A DNA stretch of 64,000 nt from Ceratothoa steindachneri (lineage: Eukaryota > Arthropoda > Malacostraca > Isopoda > Cymothoidae). Shown piece after piece: positions 42,740 through 53,394 of this stretch. A model generated the notes under the pieces. That model worked only from the letters and a program-made list of their open reading frames with translations, did no database searches and was not told the DNA's origin. A program made the translations under genes and the position numbers. The stretch covers positions 223,150,235 through 223,214,234 of the forward strand of contig OZ018317.1 in the NCBI GenBank assembly GCA_963969495.1, given 5' to 3'. The number at the start of each line of letters is the position of its first letter. Within the stretch, counting starts at the first letter, position 1.

Positions 42740-43270
42740 CTGGAAAAACAAAAGTGCACAGTCAGCACAAGCAAAAGAAAAGCGCAACATATGACGCCCT
42801 TCAATGGATATAAATGATCATACAAAGTTGTCATAAAACTCAGCCAGGAGTACAATGAAGGTCTTCGTGTGAGGGCACAATCAATAGAGAACAACTGGCT
42901 AGGGAGGGGGGTTTTATCATGAAAGTGAGAGAAGATGGGTGCAGAAGTGAATGGAAAGAGACACAAGTGTGTGTGTGTGTGTGTGTGTTAATGGCAGTAG
43001 GGTAGAGTATAGAAAAAATGGATTAGGCTATTAGAGAAAAACAATTGTTTGGTAGGTTTTACCACAGACCTGTAATCTTTTTTGGGCCTTTTATTTGTCA
43101 GTGGCTGAGCTACAATTTAACGTGGTATCTGAACCAGGAGTATCTACAGCATCGAGCAACCGTAGTGAATGAAGTAGAATCCATCCAAAGACTTATCACA
43201 CCAAAGTGACTTAACTTCGCTGTAATCAATTGGAGTGGTGTTTCCACTCATCTAGACTCTAGTAGCCCTT
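42740..43270. other. Non-coding region
   Basis: Intron-like sequence upstream of the candidate exon, with a (GT)n run at 42,967-42,989. GTGGTATCTGAACC near 43,118 resembles an initiator-Met tRNA primer-binding site of LTR elements, but no LTR or gag is recognisable around it. No gene seen. Confidence 0.4.
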
Positions 43271-43990
43271 GATATTTTTTTTCTTTATAGTGCCTATCTG
43301 GCAACAGCCACCAATCACAGAATAAATTTAGCCTATTATTAGGCTACATAAAAACAAAAAAAAACAAGGAAAGTAAAGGCAATGAGGTGGCGGCAGGCTA
43401 CGGTTTAGGGAAGAGTCTTGTCTAGCCGGTACCAGGGCATGCGACCAACAACAAAGTCAAATAAAATAGAGAGTACAGTCCACAGATTTGTGTGTATGAA
43501 CCCATCCCAAGTACAATGATCATGGCGGTAGCAACCCCGCTCGACCCGGTACTAGGAGTAATAACATGCGCAAAGATCCCTAGGACTGGGACGTTCAACA
43601 AGAATGTGACCAACAGTCTGGACAAAGCAGTCGTCGAAGGGGAGCGTTCTATCAGAGGGCGGTGGATCCCGATAGTGTTCCCAATTCGAAGAGAACAGAA
43701 AGTAACCTGAAGCCGCTGAGGCATCAGTGGATAGGTCCACGGATGGCACATTAGCACGCAACTTTACTTTCCCATCGGCTATCTCACATCTTCTTTGCCA
43801 GGCAGCCCGGAGGGCTGAACTGATTCCTGCCATGTACTCAATACGAGGAAGAGCAATGCGTTGGACTGATTGCCCAGTACACACAGACTGTTTTGCGCCC
43901 TCATTCTCTACATGTCAAGGACTCCAGTAGAAAATAATGACAACTGCGGCATGGCAGATACGTCAAAACAAGGGGTGCGGGTGTAGTTGC
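43270..43990 (-). mobile_element. I-like LINE copy f: ORF2 C-terminus and 3' UTR
   Basis: Minus strand. 43,884-43,422 contains ALPRIEYMAGISSALRAAWQ and VGHILVERPSPRDLCACYYS, matching the end of RNase H and the C-terminal segment of copy e. The 3' UTR ends near 43,275 (TGCCTATCTGGCAACAGCC) with a T-rich tail on the plus strand. Frameshifted. Confidence 0.8.
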
Positions 43991-44280
43991 ACCTGCAGTG
44001 CCTAAAATGAGCTATTTATAGCGAGTAGAAGAACAGAACATCATACCAGGTGTAAATCGCGCATCCTCCCGCCTGACCCACATCCTGTTGTGGTGAGATC
44101 ACAAAACCCTTATACCCTTGGAGGGTGGGCAGGAAGCACGCATCTAGCATGGTCTCCTTGCAAAAAAAGAAAGAAAAGCTAGTGGGGAGTGAGATGAGAT
44201 GAGCCTCCACAGCTGACCCAGAGTCACTGCAATTCTAGTGAAGGAATATGCTTTCGAGCTAGCTTTGAGAAGACCATTGC
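43991..44280 (-). mobile_element. I-like LINE endonuclease fragment
   Basis: The minus-strand frame 44,210-44,016 reads FCKETMLDACFLPTLQGYKG and then GGCAIYTWYDVLFFYS. It corresponds to the endonuclease N-terminal half of copies b and d (QET, LPTLAEYKGF). Short, defective, and directly adjacent to copy f. Confidence 0.7.
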
Positions 44281-44284
44281 AGGA

Positions 44285-44690
44285 TATTTATTTTTTATTT
44301 TAGAAGCCCATCTGGCGACTGCATACAAGGGCAGAAGTTGCATACTCATATTATCACAGCTACTATTAGCTATATTAAAAAAAACAAATAACGATGTAAA
44401 TAACAGAACAGTGATAAAAAGGTAAGGCTAATAATAAAAAAATACAAAAAAAAGCGAAAAGGCAACAAGGAAGTGCGCTCCAAGGGCGGGGGTAGGCCTG
44501 CTCCCCCCGGCGCAGGAACATGCGACCAACAAACAACCAAATAAAGTGGCGGAGGCCAGCATCCTCAAAAAAGTAGTATAGTCTGCAAGTGTGTGTGTGT
44601 GTGTGTATGAACCAGTCCTGAGTATGAGGGAGAGGCGATAGCGACCCCGGTCTTTCAATGGGGAGTTGTCTATCTCCCACCGTCTCTAAT
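44285..44690 (-). mobile_element. I-like LINE copy g: 3' end
   Basis: The 3' UTR starts from the T-rich tail at 44,285 (AGAAGCCCATCTGGCGACTG). It continues with the same C-terminal wording as copy e (RPTPALGAHFLVAFSLF). A (GT)n run lies at 44,588-44,607. Cut at about 44,690 by the PLE that follows. Confidence 0.75.
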
Positions 44691-44694
44691 TAAT

Positions 44695-45993
44695 ATATGG
44701 AATTCTTTGAGACGTTATTCTGGCCCCAAATCCTCGATTTTCCTATTGTATGATACTGTTACATTGATGATATTATATACCTTTGGCTTTCTCAATTCTC
44801 TAGTCCCTTCTATTAAATTTACACTTAAAATTGAGGAAAATGGGACTCTTCTTCCTTTTCTTGACCTTTTTATACATAGGACGTCGTCAGGTTTTAAAAA
44901 TACTCTGTTTATGGCAAACTGGCTAACTCCAGTTCATATATTTACTTTTATTTTTATCATAGTGTTAAAATTAAATGGTCTGTATTCACTTCTATGTTTC
45001 TGCATGCATTACGCCATGTTAGTGCAGAATTTTTGGATAAGGAATTGTTCAATATCTTTGAAATAGGTAAAAAACTTTGTTACCATTGTCAATTTTTGCA
45101 CAATTCATATAACTTTGCTAAAGAGCACTTTTTATAGAACTGATAACCCACTGGTTTTCAATTACAAAAATTGTCTCATCTTGCCATACTTTGAACCATT
45201 TCTTTTGTCTCACCCGTAGTTTTAAGCAACTTAATATTTCTGTAAATTTTAGATATGAATCTACTTTATATAAAATGTTAGTCCACAATAATACAAGGAA
45301 AAAAGGTGGAGTATATTCTATAGAATGTTCTATTTATAACTTACCTTACTTTGGGCAAACTGGTAAATCTTTATCTACTAGAATTTACCAACATAATTAT
45401 AATATTAGAAGAGGTGAAATAAACAGCGCTTTATTTTTACATTTATCTGAAAATATCCACCCCATTGACTGGAATTCTGCAAAATTTCTTTATCATACCA
45501 CTGATTTCACAAAAAGAAATATTGTTGAGTGTTTCTTAATTGGCATCTTACCCAATATAAACATTTCCCCTGGCTTATTTAAACTTAACCCTATTTTAAA
45601 AAAAACTTGTACTAAATGAAATAACTTCATAATGCAGCCTGTTGTTACTCTTAAGTAGTGTAATATGATTCGCATTGGCTCCCCAACCATGTGTCTCTGT
45701 TGTGACTGTGGATTAACTCTTAGCCCTAAATGTTTTCGCTCTAATGATAATCCTTTAATTTTTTTTTGTTCACCCACCACATTCCATTCATATAAATGGC
45801 GTTGTTGTGTGTATATCGTTTTAGGGATGCATATTTCTGTTATTAGTTGCCTATTGTTCTTTTTGGGGGTATTTTTCTATCTTGTTTTTGTGTTTTTTTT
45901 CCAGTGGTTTGGTTTATACTATGTGATGGGCGTTCCCTTCGTATCTTTGTATCCTATATAGGTTGTCTTCTCCATGGGTTCCTGTGTGTTAAT

Positions 45994-45998
<5 letters not shown>
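44695..45998 (+). mobile_element. Penelope-like element, 5' truncated (defective)
   Basis: Starts just upstream of the RT catalytic YIDD (44,760-44,771). It continues with LVPSIKFTLKIEENGTLLPFLDLF (44,810-44,880), then after stops with the connector. A GIY-YIG endonuclease lies in an open frame at 45,191-45,616: GVYSIECSIYNLPYFGQTGK and IYQHNYNIRRGE, then HPIDWNSAKFLYHTT. A 3' non-coding part of about 380 bp leads to a (TA)n tract. It belongs to a different PLE family from the 8.4-10.5 kb palindrome, but is likewise truncated at the RT palm. Confidence 0.88.
45191..45619 (+). CDS. PLE GIY-YIG endonuclease segment (open frame)
   Basis: About 142 codons forming the C-terminal endonuclease of the PLE. 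The GIY-YIG signature appears as GVYSIEC...YFGQTG, followed by the conserved Arg (STRIYQH) and a downstream acidic region. The upstream RT is interrupted by stops, so this segment has no obvious own start and is not expected to function alone. Confidence 0.8.
   Translation: MNHFFCLTRSFKQLNISVNFRYESTLYKMLVHNNTRKKGGVYSIECSIYNLPYFGQTGKSLSTRIYQHNYNIRRGEINSALFLHLSENIHPIDWNSAKFLYHTTDFTKRNIVECFLIGILPNINISPGLFKLNPILKKTCTK

Positions 45999-46088
<90 letters not shown>
45999..46088. repeat. (TA)n microsatellite
   Basis: About 45 TA units at the 3' side of the PLE. The sequence immediately after it is shared with the one following (TA)n at 58,449-58,528. Confidence 0.98.
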
Positions 46089-46092
<4 letters not shown>

Positions 46093-46282
46093 AATTTGTC
46101 AAGATATTAGATTAAGTTTGATATATAACGTAAATATTTTTTAAGAGGTCTTGGGTTAGTACTATTATCTGTGTTTTTAATAAAATTAAAATTGTACTCT
46201 CTCCTCATTGACCTCTCCTCGACAACCGGGTTGGCTTTGTCAGGGTGGCAGAGATTGTTGGTGTGAGTGTCGCGACCCTGCA
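46089..46282 (+). repeat. Post-(TA)n segment shared with 58,529-58,711
   Basis: About 190 bp, recognisable by GATTAAGTTTGATAT, TTTTTTAAGAGGT, TCTGTGTTTTTAATAAAATT and the terminal GCGACCCTGCA. It is found in the same position after (TA)n in two different PLE insertions. It may be a PLE terminal segment or a pre-existing repeat with a (TA)n that is used as target. A TGGTGCCCGAA phrase at 46,295-46,305 resembles a primer-binding site, so an LTR end is a third possibility. Confidence 0.7.
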
Positions 46283-46790
46283 GCCACATATTTTTGGTGC
46301 CCGAATGGGGACTTCCCAGTGCTTTGAGGAAGGAGAGGATTGAGATCCCCTGTTTTTTTTTTGTCCTTGATGGGGGTGGGGGACAGATCGGGGCCATGAA
46401 GATAAGTGAGAAGGTTGAACGAATTATTGTGGCAGAAAGACTGAATGATGAATAGTGCCAAAAATAAATGCTGCAAAGCCAAAATGGACTAGCCCACAGC
46501 CAAATTCAAGGACGGGTAATTTGCATGGGTGTTCTCAATAAAAATATAGACTTCTGGAGAATATACAAAAATATAGCTATGAAGTTAAGATCAATAGAAT
46601 GGAAGTACAGATATTTAAAATCATCAAGGGGTGTAAAAGGATATAAAAAATAAACTATTGAGAACTCAACAAAGGATAAAAACATAGACTATAGATAGAT
46701 CAACAATACATACAAGAACAGAGAATAAAAAATCATGAAACAATATATTAAATTTTGGCTAAAAGATTAGATTCTTCTAAAAATTTCAAA
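46283..46790. other. Unassigned region
   Basis: A poly-T run lies at about 46,350-46,361, then AT-rich sequence. A plus-strand ATG near 46,396 opens only 19 codons. No family recognised. Confidence 0.4.
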
Positions 46791-47024
46791 ATTTTATTCA
46801 TACTAAAAGAGACAAGAGTCTCAGACAAGATGCCCTGCAGAACCTGTTGGGATGCGATCTGCCCAGTAATGAAAGGGAAGACCCTGTTCCCAAGATTTCT
46901 CAAAATGGGACACTAAGCAAAGATGTGTAAAGGATAGACAACTGCACCCGCACAGGATGCAGAAAGGTGGGGGCTACCCATTCATCAAGTGCCCATGAAT
47001 GAGGCGGCAATGGCCTATCCTCAG

Positions 47025-47960
47025 TCAGCACAAAATAACCTCCAGTCTACGTGGTCTCATGGTACGTGGCCATGAGAGGACTGAAGGTTTTATGGAATGG
47101 AGCTTGGTGGGAGGAAGCTCATCCCACATCTTCTGCCATAAACCGACTAAATACTCAGTGATGAGGGGATAGACATCAAAAAGTGAGACAGGAGCTGATG
47201 GGAATGTCCCCGATGATGCTGCCTCCTTGGCAGCAGCATCCGCCCTTTCATTACCTGGGATGCCCACCTGACTGGGCACCCAGCAAAAAGAAATCTTATG
47301 AATAAGAGAAAGATAAAAAAGCCACCGCTGGATCTTGGAAACCAGCAGATGGCTAGAACCAAAAGCACTCAGTGCCTCCAGAGAACTAAGGGAGTCAGAG
47401 AAAATAGTAAGACAACCAGATGGCATAGGAGCAATAACAAAGAGTGCAGCAAGAATGACAACAAGTTCTGCTGTGAATACAGAAGCTGCAATTGGTAGGC
47501 GAACCAATGCTGTCTGAGATGGGAAGATAGAAGCAGCTCCAACTCCATCCGATGACTTGGACCCATCGGTGAACACAAAGGTGCTAGGCTGATGGTGGGA
47601 GTAGTGTTGATCATAAGTGGTTCTCAAGGCTACAGGCAAGAACTGATCCTTGGGCCTACCAGTAAGCCCCTTGCATACCACTACAGGTGGTATGAGCCAT
47701 GGGAGAATCTTTGGTATTGAAAACGGAATAACAGAAAACTCCCTTAGATGTCCTGTATGCTCAGCCATGCGCAGAGCAAAGGGGGGAGCCAGGGGTGGAA
47801 ATCTATCATATGAGGCCACTGTTCCCAAATCACAAATTGAACATGCACTCATATACTGATGACCATGGTAATTGCTCAAGTCTAAAAAGATATTTGAGGT
47901 TAGACTTGAGCCTGTGAAAAGGAAGAGGAAGAGCCCCGTTCTCTGCAGAGACTCCTCCAC
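47025..47960 (-). CDS. LINE ORF2 RNase H domain (open frame)
   Basis: 311-codon open frame, the C-terminal third of ORF2. Catalytic residues are Asp in FVFTDGSKSSDGVG, Glu in FTAELVVILAAL, Asp in LTIFSDSLSSL and Asp in GNERADAAAKEA. The conserved CWVPSQVGIPGNERAD block is complete. It ends PRTMRPRRLEVILC and continues out of frame through RPLPPHSWALDEW to about 46,980, equivalent to the RIGHCRLTHEHLM block in the 40.4 kb copy. Confidence 0.88.
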   Translation of the reverse strand: MEESLQRTGLFLFLFTGSSLTSNIFLDLSNYHGHQYMSACSICDLGTVASYDRFPPLAPPFALRMAEHTGHLREFSVIPFSIPKILPWLIPPVVVCKGLTGRPKDQFLPVALRTTYDQHYSHHQPSTFVFTDGSKSSDGVGAASIFPSQTALVRLPIAASVFTAELVVILAALFVIAPMPSGCLTIFSDSLSSLEALSAFGSSHLLVSKIQRWLFYLSLIHKISFCWVPSQVGIPGNERADAAAKEAASSGTFPSAPVSLFDVYPLITEYLVGLWQKMWDELPPTKLHSIKPSVLSWPRTMRPRRLEVILC

Positions 47961-48029
47961 ACAGGGAAGATCTTGAAGGCTCCAGAAGCCAGGCGCACAC
48001 CCTGGTTACGCACAGTATTTAATTTTTCA

Positions 48030-49780
48030 AGGATGGACAGTGAGGCAGAGGAGTACACCTGTGACCCATAGTCCAGATTTGACTGGACCAATGCTGAATA
48101 CAGAAGCCACAGGGTGCGTCAATCACTTCCACAAGAAGTGTGTGACAGTAATTTCATTATGTCCATTCTCTTCAGACAAGACCTTTTCAAAGCGTCCAAA
48201 TGAGGCCTCCAAGAAAGCCTTGAATCAAAGATCACCCCGAGAAATCTGAAATGGGGCTTAAAGGTGACAGGGACACCATAGAGTGATAAATAGGGAGGGT
48301 CCCATGTCACGAATCTATGATTGTAAAAGTGGACAGCCTTGGTCTTTACTGCGGAAAAGTGGGACCCCTTGGAAGAAGCATTATCAGCTACAGTATTTAT
48401 AACCCGTTGTAGCTTATGGATGACAAATGGAAGTCTAGGCAATGAACAGATAAGCGCCAAGTCATCCACATATAGAGTTGAGGAAATCTCAGCTCGGAGA
48501 TTTGCGCTAATGCTATTGATGGACACAGAAGCAGGTGGCACTGAAGACCCTTCCCTGTGGCACACCCTCAACTTGCTCTACGGGCTCTGATAGGGCATTT
48601 CCAACTTTTACACGTAGTGTGCACCACATGAGGAATTGCTCGACAAACCTGGGGAGAAAGCCCCGCAGGCCCCAATCATGGAGTTGCTTAAGGATACCAC
48701 GCCTCCAAGTGGTATCATATGCTTTCTCAATGTTAAAGAAAACAGCAACAGAATGCTGCCTCTTTGAAAAAGCATCTTTTATATAAGACTCCATTCTAAT
48801 AAGCAGGTCGATGGTACTCTGTTTTTTTTTTTATGAAACCTGATTGAGAGGAGGATATAAGATGGTTTGTCTCCAAAAACCAGATGAGTCTTGTATTAAT
48901 CATCTTCTCAAATAATTTACATGGACAACTAGTAAGGGCAATGGGGTGGTAATGGGTGGGTTCCGTCCCATCCTTTCCTGGTTTTCGTAAAGGTAAAACC
49001 ACAGCCTCCCTCCATATAGAAGGGAAGCAGCCCCTAATCCAGATGAAGTTATAGATGTCCAGCAAATTTGAGAGGAGGGATGGATGCATATTCCTAATCA
49101 TATCATAGGAAATGCCATCTGATCTGGGTGCAGTGGATCCACAGAGCTTCAATGCATTATGGAGCTCATGGATAGAAAAGAGCCGGTTGTAAGGCTCATT
49201 ATCCATGTTAGGCTCCATAAAGTTGATAGGATGCTGCTCCTGTTCGAGCCTAAAGCGCTGGAATTGGATCGAACAGTTGTCTGGGCTTGAAATATTAGCA
49301 AATGATCCGGCCAAAATATTCGAAATATGGGACAAGTCCCAACAGTTCTCAGGCCTGAACAATGTTGGGAGCTGTAAAGCTATTGGATTTCCCCAATAGC
49401 TTTTAGACCCTCTTCCAGATTTTGTCTACAGGGGTCTGCCAACATATCGATGCGATGTAACCATCCAACGAGGTCTTTCGAGCTGGTCGAAGGTGTGTCG
49501 CCGTGCTGCCCTTGCTCGGTTATGAGCAAGTTTCTTTACCATCGTGGGGCACCGATGGTAACGTCGGCAAGCCTGTTTATATTCAGTGACAACTCTCAAG
49601 CATTCAACAGACCACCAGGGCAATTGTGGTCCACGAGGAGTTGAGCCGGAGAGTGGGATGGAGGAATTAGCTGCATGATTGACATGGGCTAGAAGATCAT
49701 CAATAGCCACTTCAATATCTTCATGAGGGAAGGTCTCATCATGGCTCAAGAGGTGACTGAACTTAGGCCAGTTTGCTTTT
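48030..49780 (-). pseudogene. LINE ORF2 reverse transcriptase
   Basis: Minus strand. Linker with LPWWSVECLRVVTEYKQACR near 49,620. Fingers and palm in 49,362-48,796: LKLCGSTAPRSDGISYDMIR, WREAVVLPLRKPGKD, YHPIALTSCPCKLFEKMI. SVAVFFNIEKAYDTTWRRG lies near 48,730, VEGVPQGRVFSATCF near 48,560 (PQGSVLS canonical) and catalytic YVDDLAL at 48,461-48,472. The thumb follows with HFRFLGVIFDSRLSW near 48,250, then LDYGSQVYSSASLSIL near 48,075. A frameshift at about 48,570 and a short A-run at 48,823 break the frame. The polymerase aspartates are intact. Confidence 0.9.
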
Positions 49781-50475
49781 TTGTATTCCATCTTTTGCTA
49801 GGTGGTGGAGGAGAACTACCTGTACATGGTGTTATTACAATGGGAAAGTGATCACTGCCTCGCAAGTCAGGATCCACTGCTGCCCAGTCAAAATCAGCTC
49901 TACAGCTTGGTGAACAGAGAGACAAGTCCACACATGTAAAGCTGTTCGTCTGGATGTGAAATGATGTGTGGCTGCCATCGTTAAGAAAGCAGACATCATT
50001 AGTGCCCAGAAATCTCTCAATCATATTCCCTCTAGGGTTGTTATCATGGTCCCCCCCAAAGGGGGTGTCGAGCATTAAAGTCGCTAAACAATAAAAAGGG
50101 AGGAAGGAGTTGAGAAATTAAATTAGCTAACTTTGTAGCTAAAACAGCTCTATCTCTTTCCTTGCCAGGAGGAAGATACAGCGAACAGACAAAATAATGG
50201 CGACTGGAAAACAGGCAGACAGCAACTGCTTGCAGGTCTGTGTTAAGAGAGAGCTGGTTGTGAGGAACCCTGTTGTTAACAAAAACAATAGAACCATGAA
50301 TTGGTTCTCCAGGGTTTTTATAATATCCTACAAAACCTGAAATGTTGGGTACTCTGCGAGTACCCAAGCAAGTCTCCTGTAAAGCAATACAATTGGGATT
50401 GTAATCATTAAGCAGGAGCTTGAACTCTTCCCATTTAGGGAAGCGACCTTGGATGTTTCAATGAATAATTGGAAA
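49780..50475 (-). pseudogene. LINE ORF2 APE-like endonuclease
   Basis: Minus strand. It begins near 50,470 as IIH, a stop where Trp is usual, then NIQGRFPKWEEFKLLL. Catalytic Glu lies in CIALQETCLGTRR near 50,365. AVAVCLFSSRHYFVCSLYLP is near 50,230, DFNARHPLWG near 50,060, TCVDLSLCSPS near 49,930 and the essential His in LRGSDHFPIV near 49,855. All expected blocks are present; a frameshift occurs near 50,070. Confidence 0.87.
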
Positions 50476-51617
50476 CATTATTACCGTTTAAGCATAACGG
50501 TAATTTCTTCCTACCCTTAGGGGTAGGAGATTTTGGATTTGAACTACCAGCGGAAGTAGTTAGTGTCATACTAGCCTTAGGCTTGGAGTATGACAAAGGA
50601 AGCATCGGGAGCTTGAGTTTTGCTTTTGGTTTTTCTTTAAGAGGTGGCGCATCAGATTTTGATAAGTGGCTGTAAGAGAGAACTGTCTTCACTGGAGAAG
50701 CAGAGATGGAAGCAACTCCAGGGGTCAATTCAGGTGTCGAGGGAAGAGACGATGTTGACACAGCTGGTGGTATTGGTTGGGATAGTAGAGGCTATGGTGG
50801 TGGCGAGGACATCAGCAAAAGTTGTGAATTCTGTGGAGTCAGTTTTTGAGTCCTCCTCAGATGAGGGGGTAACCTCCACAACAGCTGCCTCCTGGGAAGG
50901 AGCAAAGGTTGGTTCCTTCTTATTCAGGAAACGAAGGAATTCCAAAGCACTATCAACAGGGGGGGAAAGGGAGTGATAACTTGCTTTGGAGCTGAAGAAG
51001 AGCTTGGTCGTTTAGGGACAGGGTGAATGTCCAGAAGTGGAATGAATACCACCTGAGGACCAACATGATCAGCATCCACATGTTCTGGAGCAGGAGCAAG
51101 ATGGGTAACCACCCTTGGGTAACCAGGAGAGGATGGAAGGCTCCTCTTCTTGTTGGTAGCCTCAGAAGCACTGTTAGGTGCTGACCAAGAGTGTTCATCA
51201 TGAGGAGATGTACGTTAAGGATGGGGAGGACTTTTTACCTGGTCAGGCACAGGAGAACCAGTAGGAGGTCTCTGGCTTCTCCCTTTCTTTGGCCCGGTAG
51301 AACGCAGAGCATCAGAAACGCTCACACCAGGTTGGACATACATCTCCTTTACTCTTCTTCTGGCCTTTTAAAACTGACCCTGTTCTTGTTTCTAATGGTA
51401 ATGACTTCTCTCTCATAGAGAAAGAAAGTGCATTGCTGTGATGTTGCAGGGTGTTCTCCACCACAGTTACGGCAGCACGGCTATTGAGAACAGGGCGTCC
51501 GGTGATAATCCGATACACAATTCACACACAACCTTGCTTGTTTACAAAACTTGCTTACATGGCCAAAGCATTGGCAATGGAAGCATTGCCCTGGGTTTTC
51601 AATGTAAGGCTTGACTG
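50435..51617 (-). pseudogene. LINE ORF1 (gag-like, three CCHC-type knuckles)
   Basis: Minus strand. It starts with VKPYIENPGQCFHCQCFGH near 51,610. Three Cys/His clusters follow: CFHCQCFGHVSKFC, CVNCVSDYHRTPC and CRNCGGEHPATSQQC, the array usual for I/Jockey ORF1 proteins that bind element RNA. A long Ser/Thr/Pro-rich tail follows (SSEEDSKTDSTEFTTFADVL near 50,880, KAKLKLPMLPLSYSKPKA near 50,630). One stop interrupts the second cluster and frames change twice. The RNA-recognition-like part that normally precedes the knuckles is missing at the 5' truncation. Confidence 0.85.
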
Positions 51618-51622
51618 AGGGT

Positions 51623-52735
51623 ATGAGTGAAAGTGGGAAAGAAGAGATTGAAAGTGATGTTGAGGTTTATTGGAGTATATTGATCAGAGAAGTGCCAAAG
51701 TTGAACAAGTTTAGGGTAGAAGGAACAAAATATGTGAAAGTGTTTTTGAAAGAGTATGAAAGCTATTGTAAGGAGAAATTTGGAGAGAATACTATCTTTT
51801 GGGTGATAGAGGTATGTGAGTTTCTGGATGGGCATATAAAAGTTCTACCGGATGATTACAAGTGTCAAGTATAAGAAGACAAATGGGTTTGAGGAAGCGA
51901 GAATGGGGAAGAATGAGGATGTGAATTTGTATGCACATTGTTTAGAGTCCTCGGCGCAAATGAGATTTGGTGCAAGAGAATGAATGAGAATAAAGAGCTA
52001 ATAAAGAAGTTTTTGAATAAGGTTCCAAATGAAGTGTGTGAATATGTGATGTATAAAAGGAAAGAGAAGCTGAGATGGGCAGATGAGAGATTGTTATGGG
52101 AGGATGTACTGGAGATGTTAGAGGACCGTGAATTCAAGGATTATAGAGGCAGGAGGCCTTGATTCATGCTGTGAGCAACTCAAGTAGGAGTAAGTTGCCC
52201 CAATTCTGGTCATACCAGGATGCGTTGATAGAGAACCCAATTGGGGTGATGTCAAAGTTTTTAGAAAACTTCTATGGACAGGATGAGCAGCAGAGTGTGT
52301 ATATTGGCCTTGAACTGAGTGGGAATAAAAGTAGGAGTGAGAGTTGGAATGGTTGGCATATGATTCAGAATCATCAAAGGAGCAGTCACACGAATCATAG
52401 GAATGGCAGTAGATCTAGAGTGAATGAGCCTAGGTGTCTACGGTGCAAGAAAGTTGGACACATGAGGGCTGACTGTCGTTGGTCACTTGGAAGTTGCTTT
52501 GGCTGTGGATATATGGGGCATATGATAAAAGATTGTAGCTGTGTGTTTAAGAGAGAGAGAGAGCATGTTATGGATGTGGAAGAATGGGACACTTGGCACA
52601 AGTGAATATGAGTGGACCTGGAGTGTGTGGTAATTGTGGACAAATAGGGCATTATGCCAGGATGTGTGCCAGTCCAAGAACTACCTACGGTAAATGTGGA
52701 ATGGTAGGTCATGCAACAAGGTGTGTAGAATGGTG
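51623..52735 (+). pseudogene. gypsy-2 gag with five CCHC knuckle units
   Basis: The ATG at 51,623 opens MSESGKEEIESDVEVYWSIL, followed by LNKFRVEGTKYVKVFLKEYE, the capsid-like start of gypsy gag. A frame change leads to ELIKKFLNKVPNEVCEYVMY near 52,000. From 52,435 come knuckles CLRCKKVGHMRADC and CFGCGYMGHMIKDC. After a frameshift at a (GA)n run (52,551-52,564), there follow CYGCGRMGHLAQV (last Cys lost), CGNCGQIGHYARMC and YGKCGMVGHATRC (first Cys lost). Five units is more than the one or two usual in gypsy gag. They would bind element RNA during packaging. Confidence 0.8.
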
Positions 52736-52919
52736 AAAGATGTATGAATAATAGAATGAATGGGAATGATGCGAGTAATTGAGATGGTATAACTCAGGGA
52801 AACTAAGGAATGAGAGGGTTCCTTCTGGTGAATTCTCGAGAGTGCAAGTGATGCATCTGAGAGAAGGATTGTCAAATCGTGGAGTGATTTGGGGCCAGAA
52901 AGTGAATAGGTGTATGTGT

Positions 52920-53193
52920 TAAAGTTAAGTGTGGGGAATGAGAAGTGCATTGATTGATACAGGATGTAAGGTAAATGTGGTATACTATGAATCATTTGAC
53001 TGGATTAGGTGAGCAGGATGTGCCGATTGTTGCGAAGTTTAGAGAGAGAGTTTCGATTGCAGGTGTCCAAATGAATGAGGATGAATTTTATGTAGTAGAA
53101 GGTGCAAACAAAAAGTATGACATGTTATTAGGTTATAAGTTTTTGAGAGCGAATGGTATCGCGAATCACCCTGATATAAAGATGAGCGAATGA
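52920..53193 (+). pseudogene. gypsy-2 retropepsin 1 (between gag and RT)
   Basis: Catalytic motif ALIDTGCKVNVVYYESFDW with DTG at 52,956-52,964. The C-terminal block KKYDMLLGYKFLRANGI near 53,115-53,170 corresponds to the ILG-DFL strand of aspartic proteases. A frame change separates the two parts. Expected role: cleavage of gag-pol. Confidence 0.75.
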
Positions 53194-53394
53194 AAGAAGA
53201 ATGGAAGTTTGAATGTCAATGGTATGGGGATCCAGATGGAAGTATAAGAGTGAATATCATGGATAGTCTTTAGGTATATGCAATGGAGTATGCCTGTTAA
53301 GCTGAATGAAACATAGAAGGTAAGGATTGGATGGAATTCTGATGTTGATCTGTGTGTCTGCATACTAGTTTGGACTGATCTGCAAAGGAAGAGT

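Larger units (their letters stand above)
46800..51617 (-). mobile_element. I/Jockey-type LINE, nearly full length (defective)
   Basis: Minus strand, from ORF1 zinc knuckles at 51,617 to the C-terminal Cys/His region and 3' end near 46,800. It contains gag-like ORF1, endonuclease, RT, RNase H and C-terminal domain in the standard order. Frameshifts and a few stops inactivate it, but the catalytic boxes are mostly preserved. The 5' end of ORF1 is missing at the border with gypsy element 2. Confidence 0.92.

Noticed and set aside
43105..43135. tRNA-iMet primer-binding site of an LTR element
   Set aside because: GTGGTATCTGAACC is close to the expected complement, but no LTR end or gag is recognisable beside it.
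46282..46310. TGGTGCCCGAA as a primer-binding site making the post-(TA)n block an LTR
   Set aside because: The second copy of the block (58,711) is not followed by this phrase and no LTR pair is seen; kept only as an alternative.
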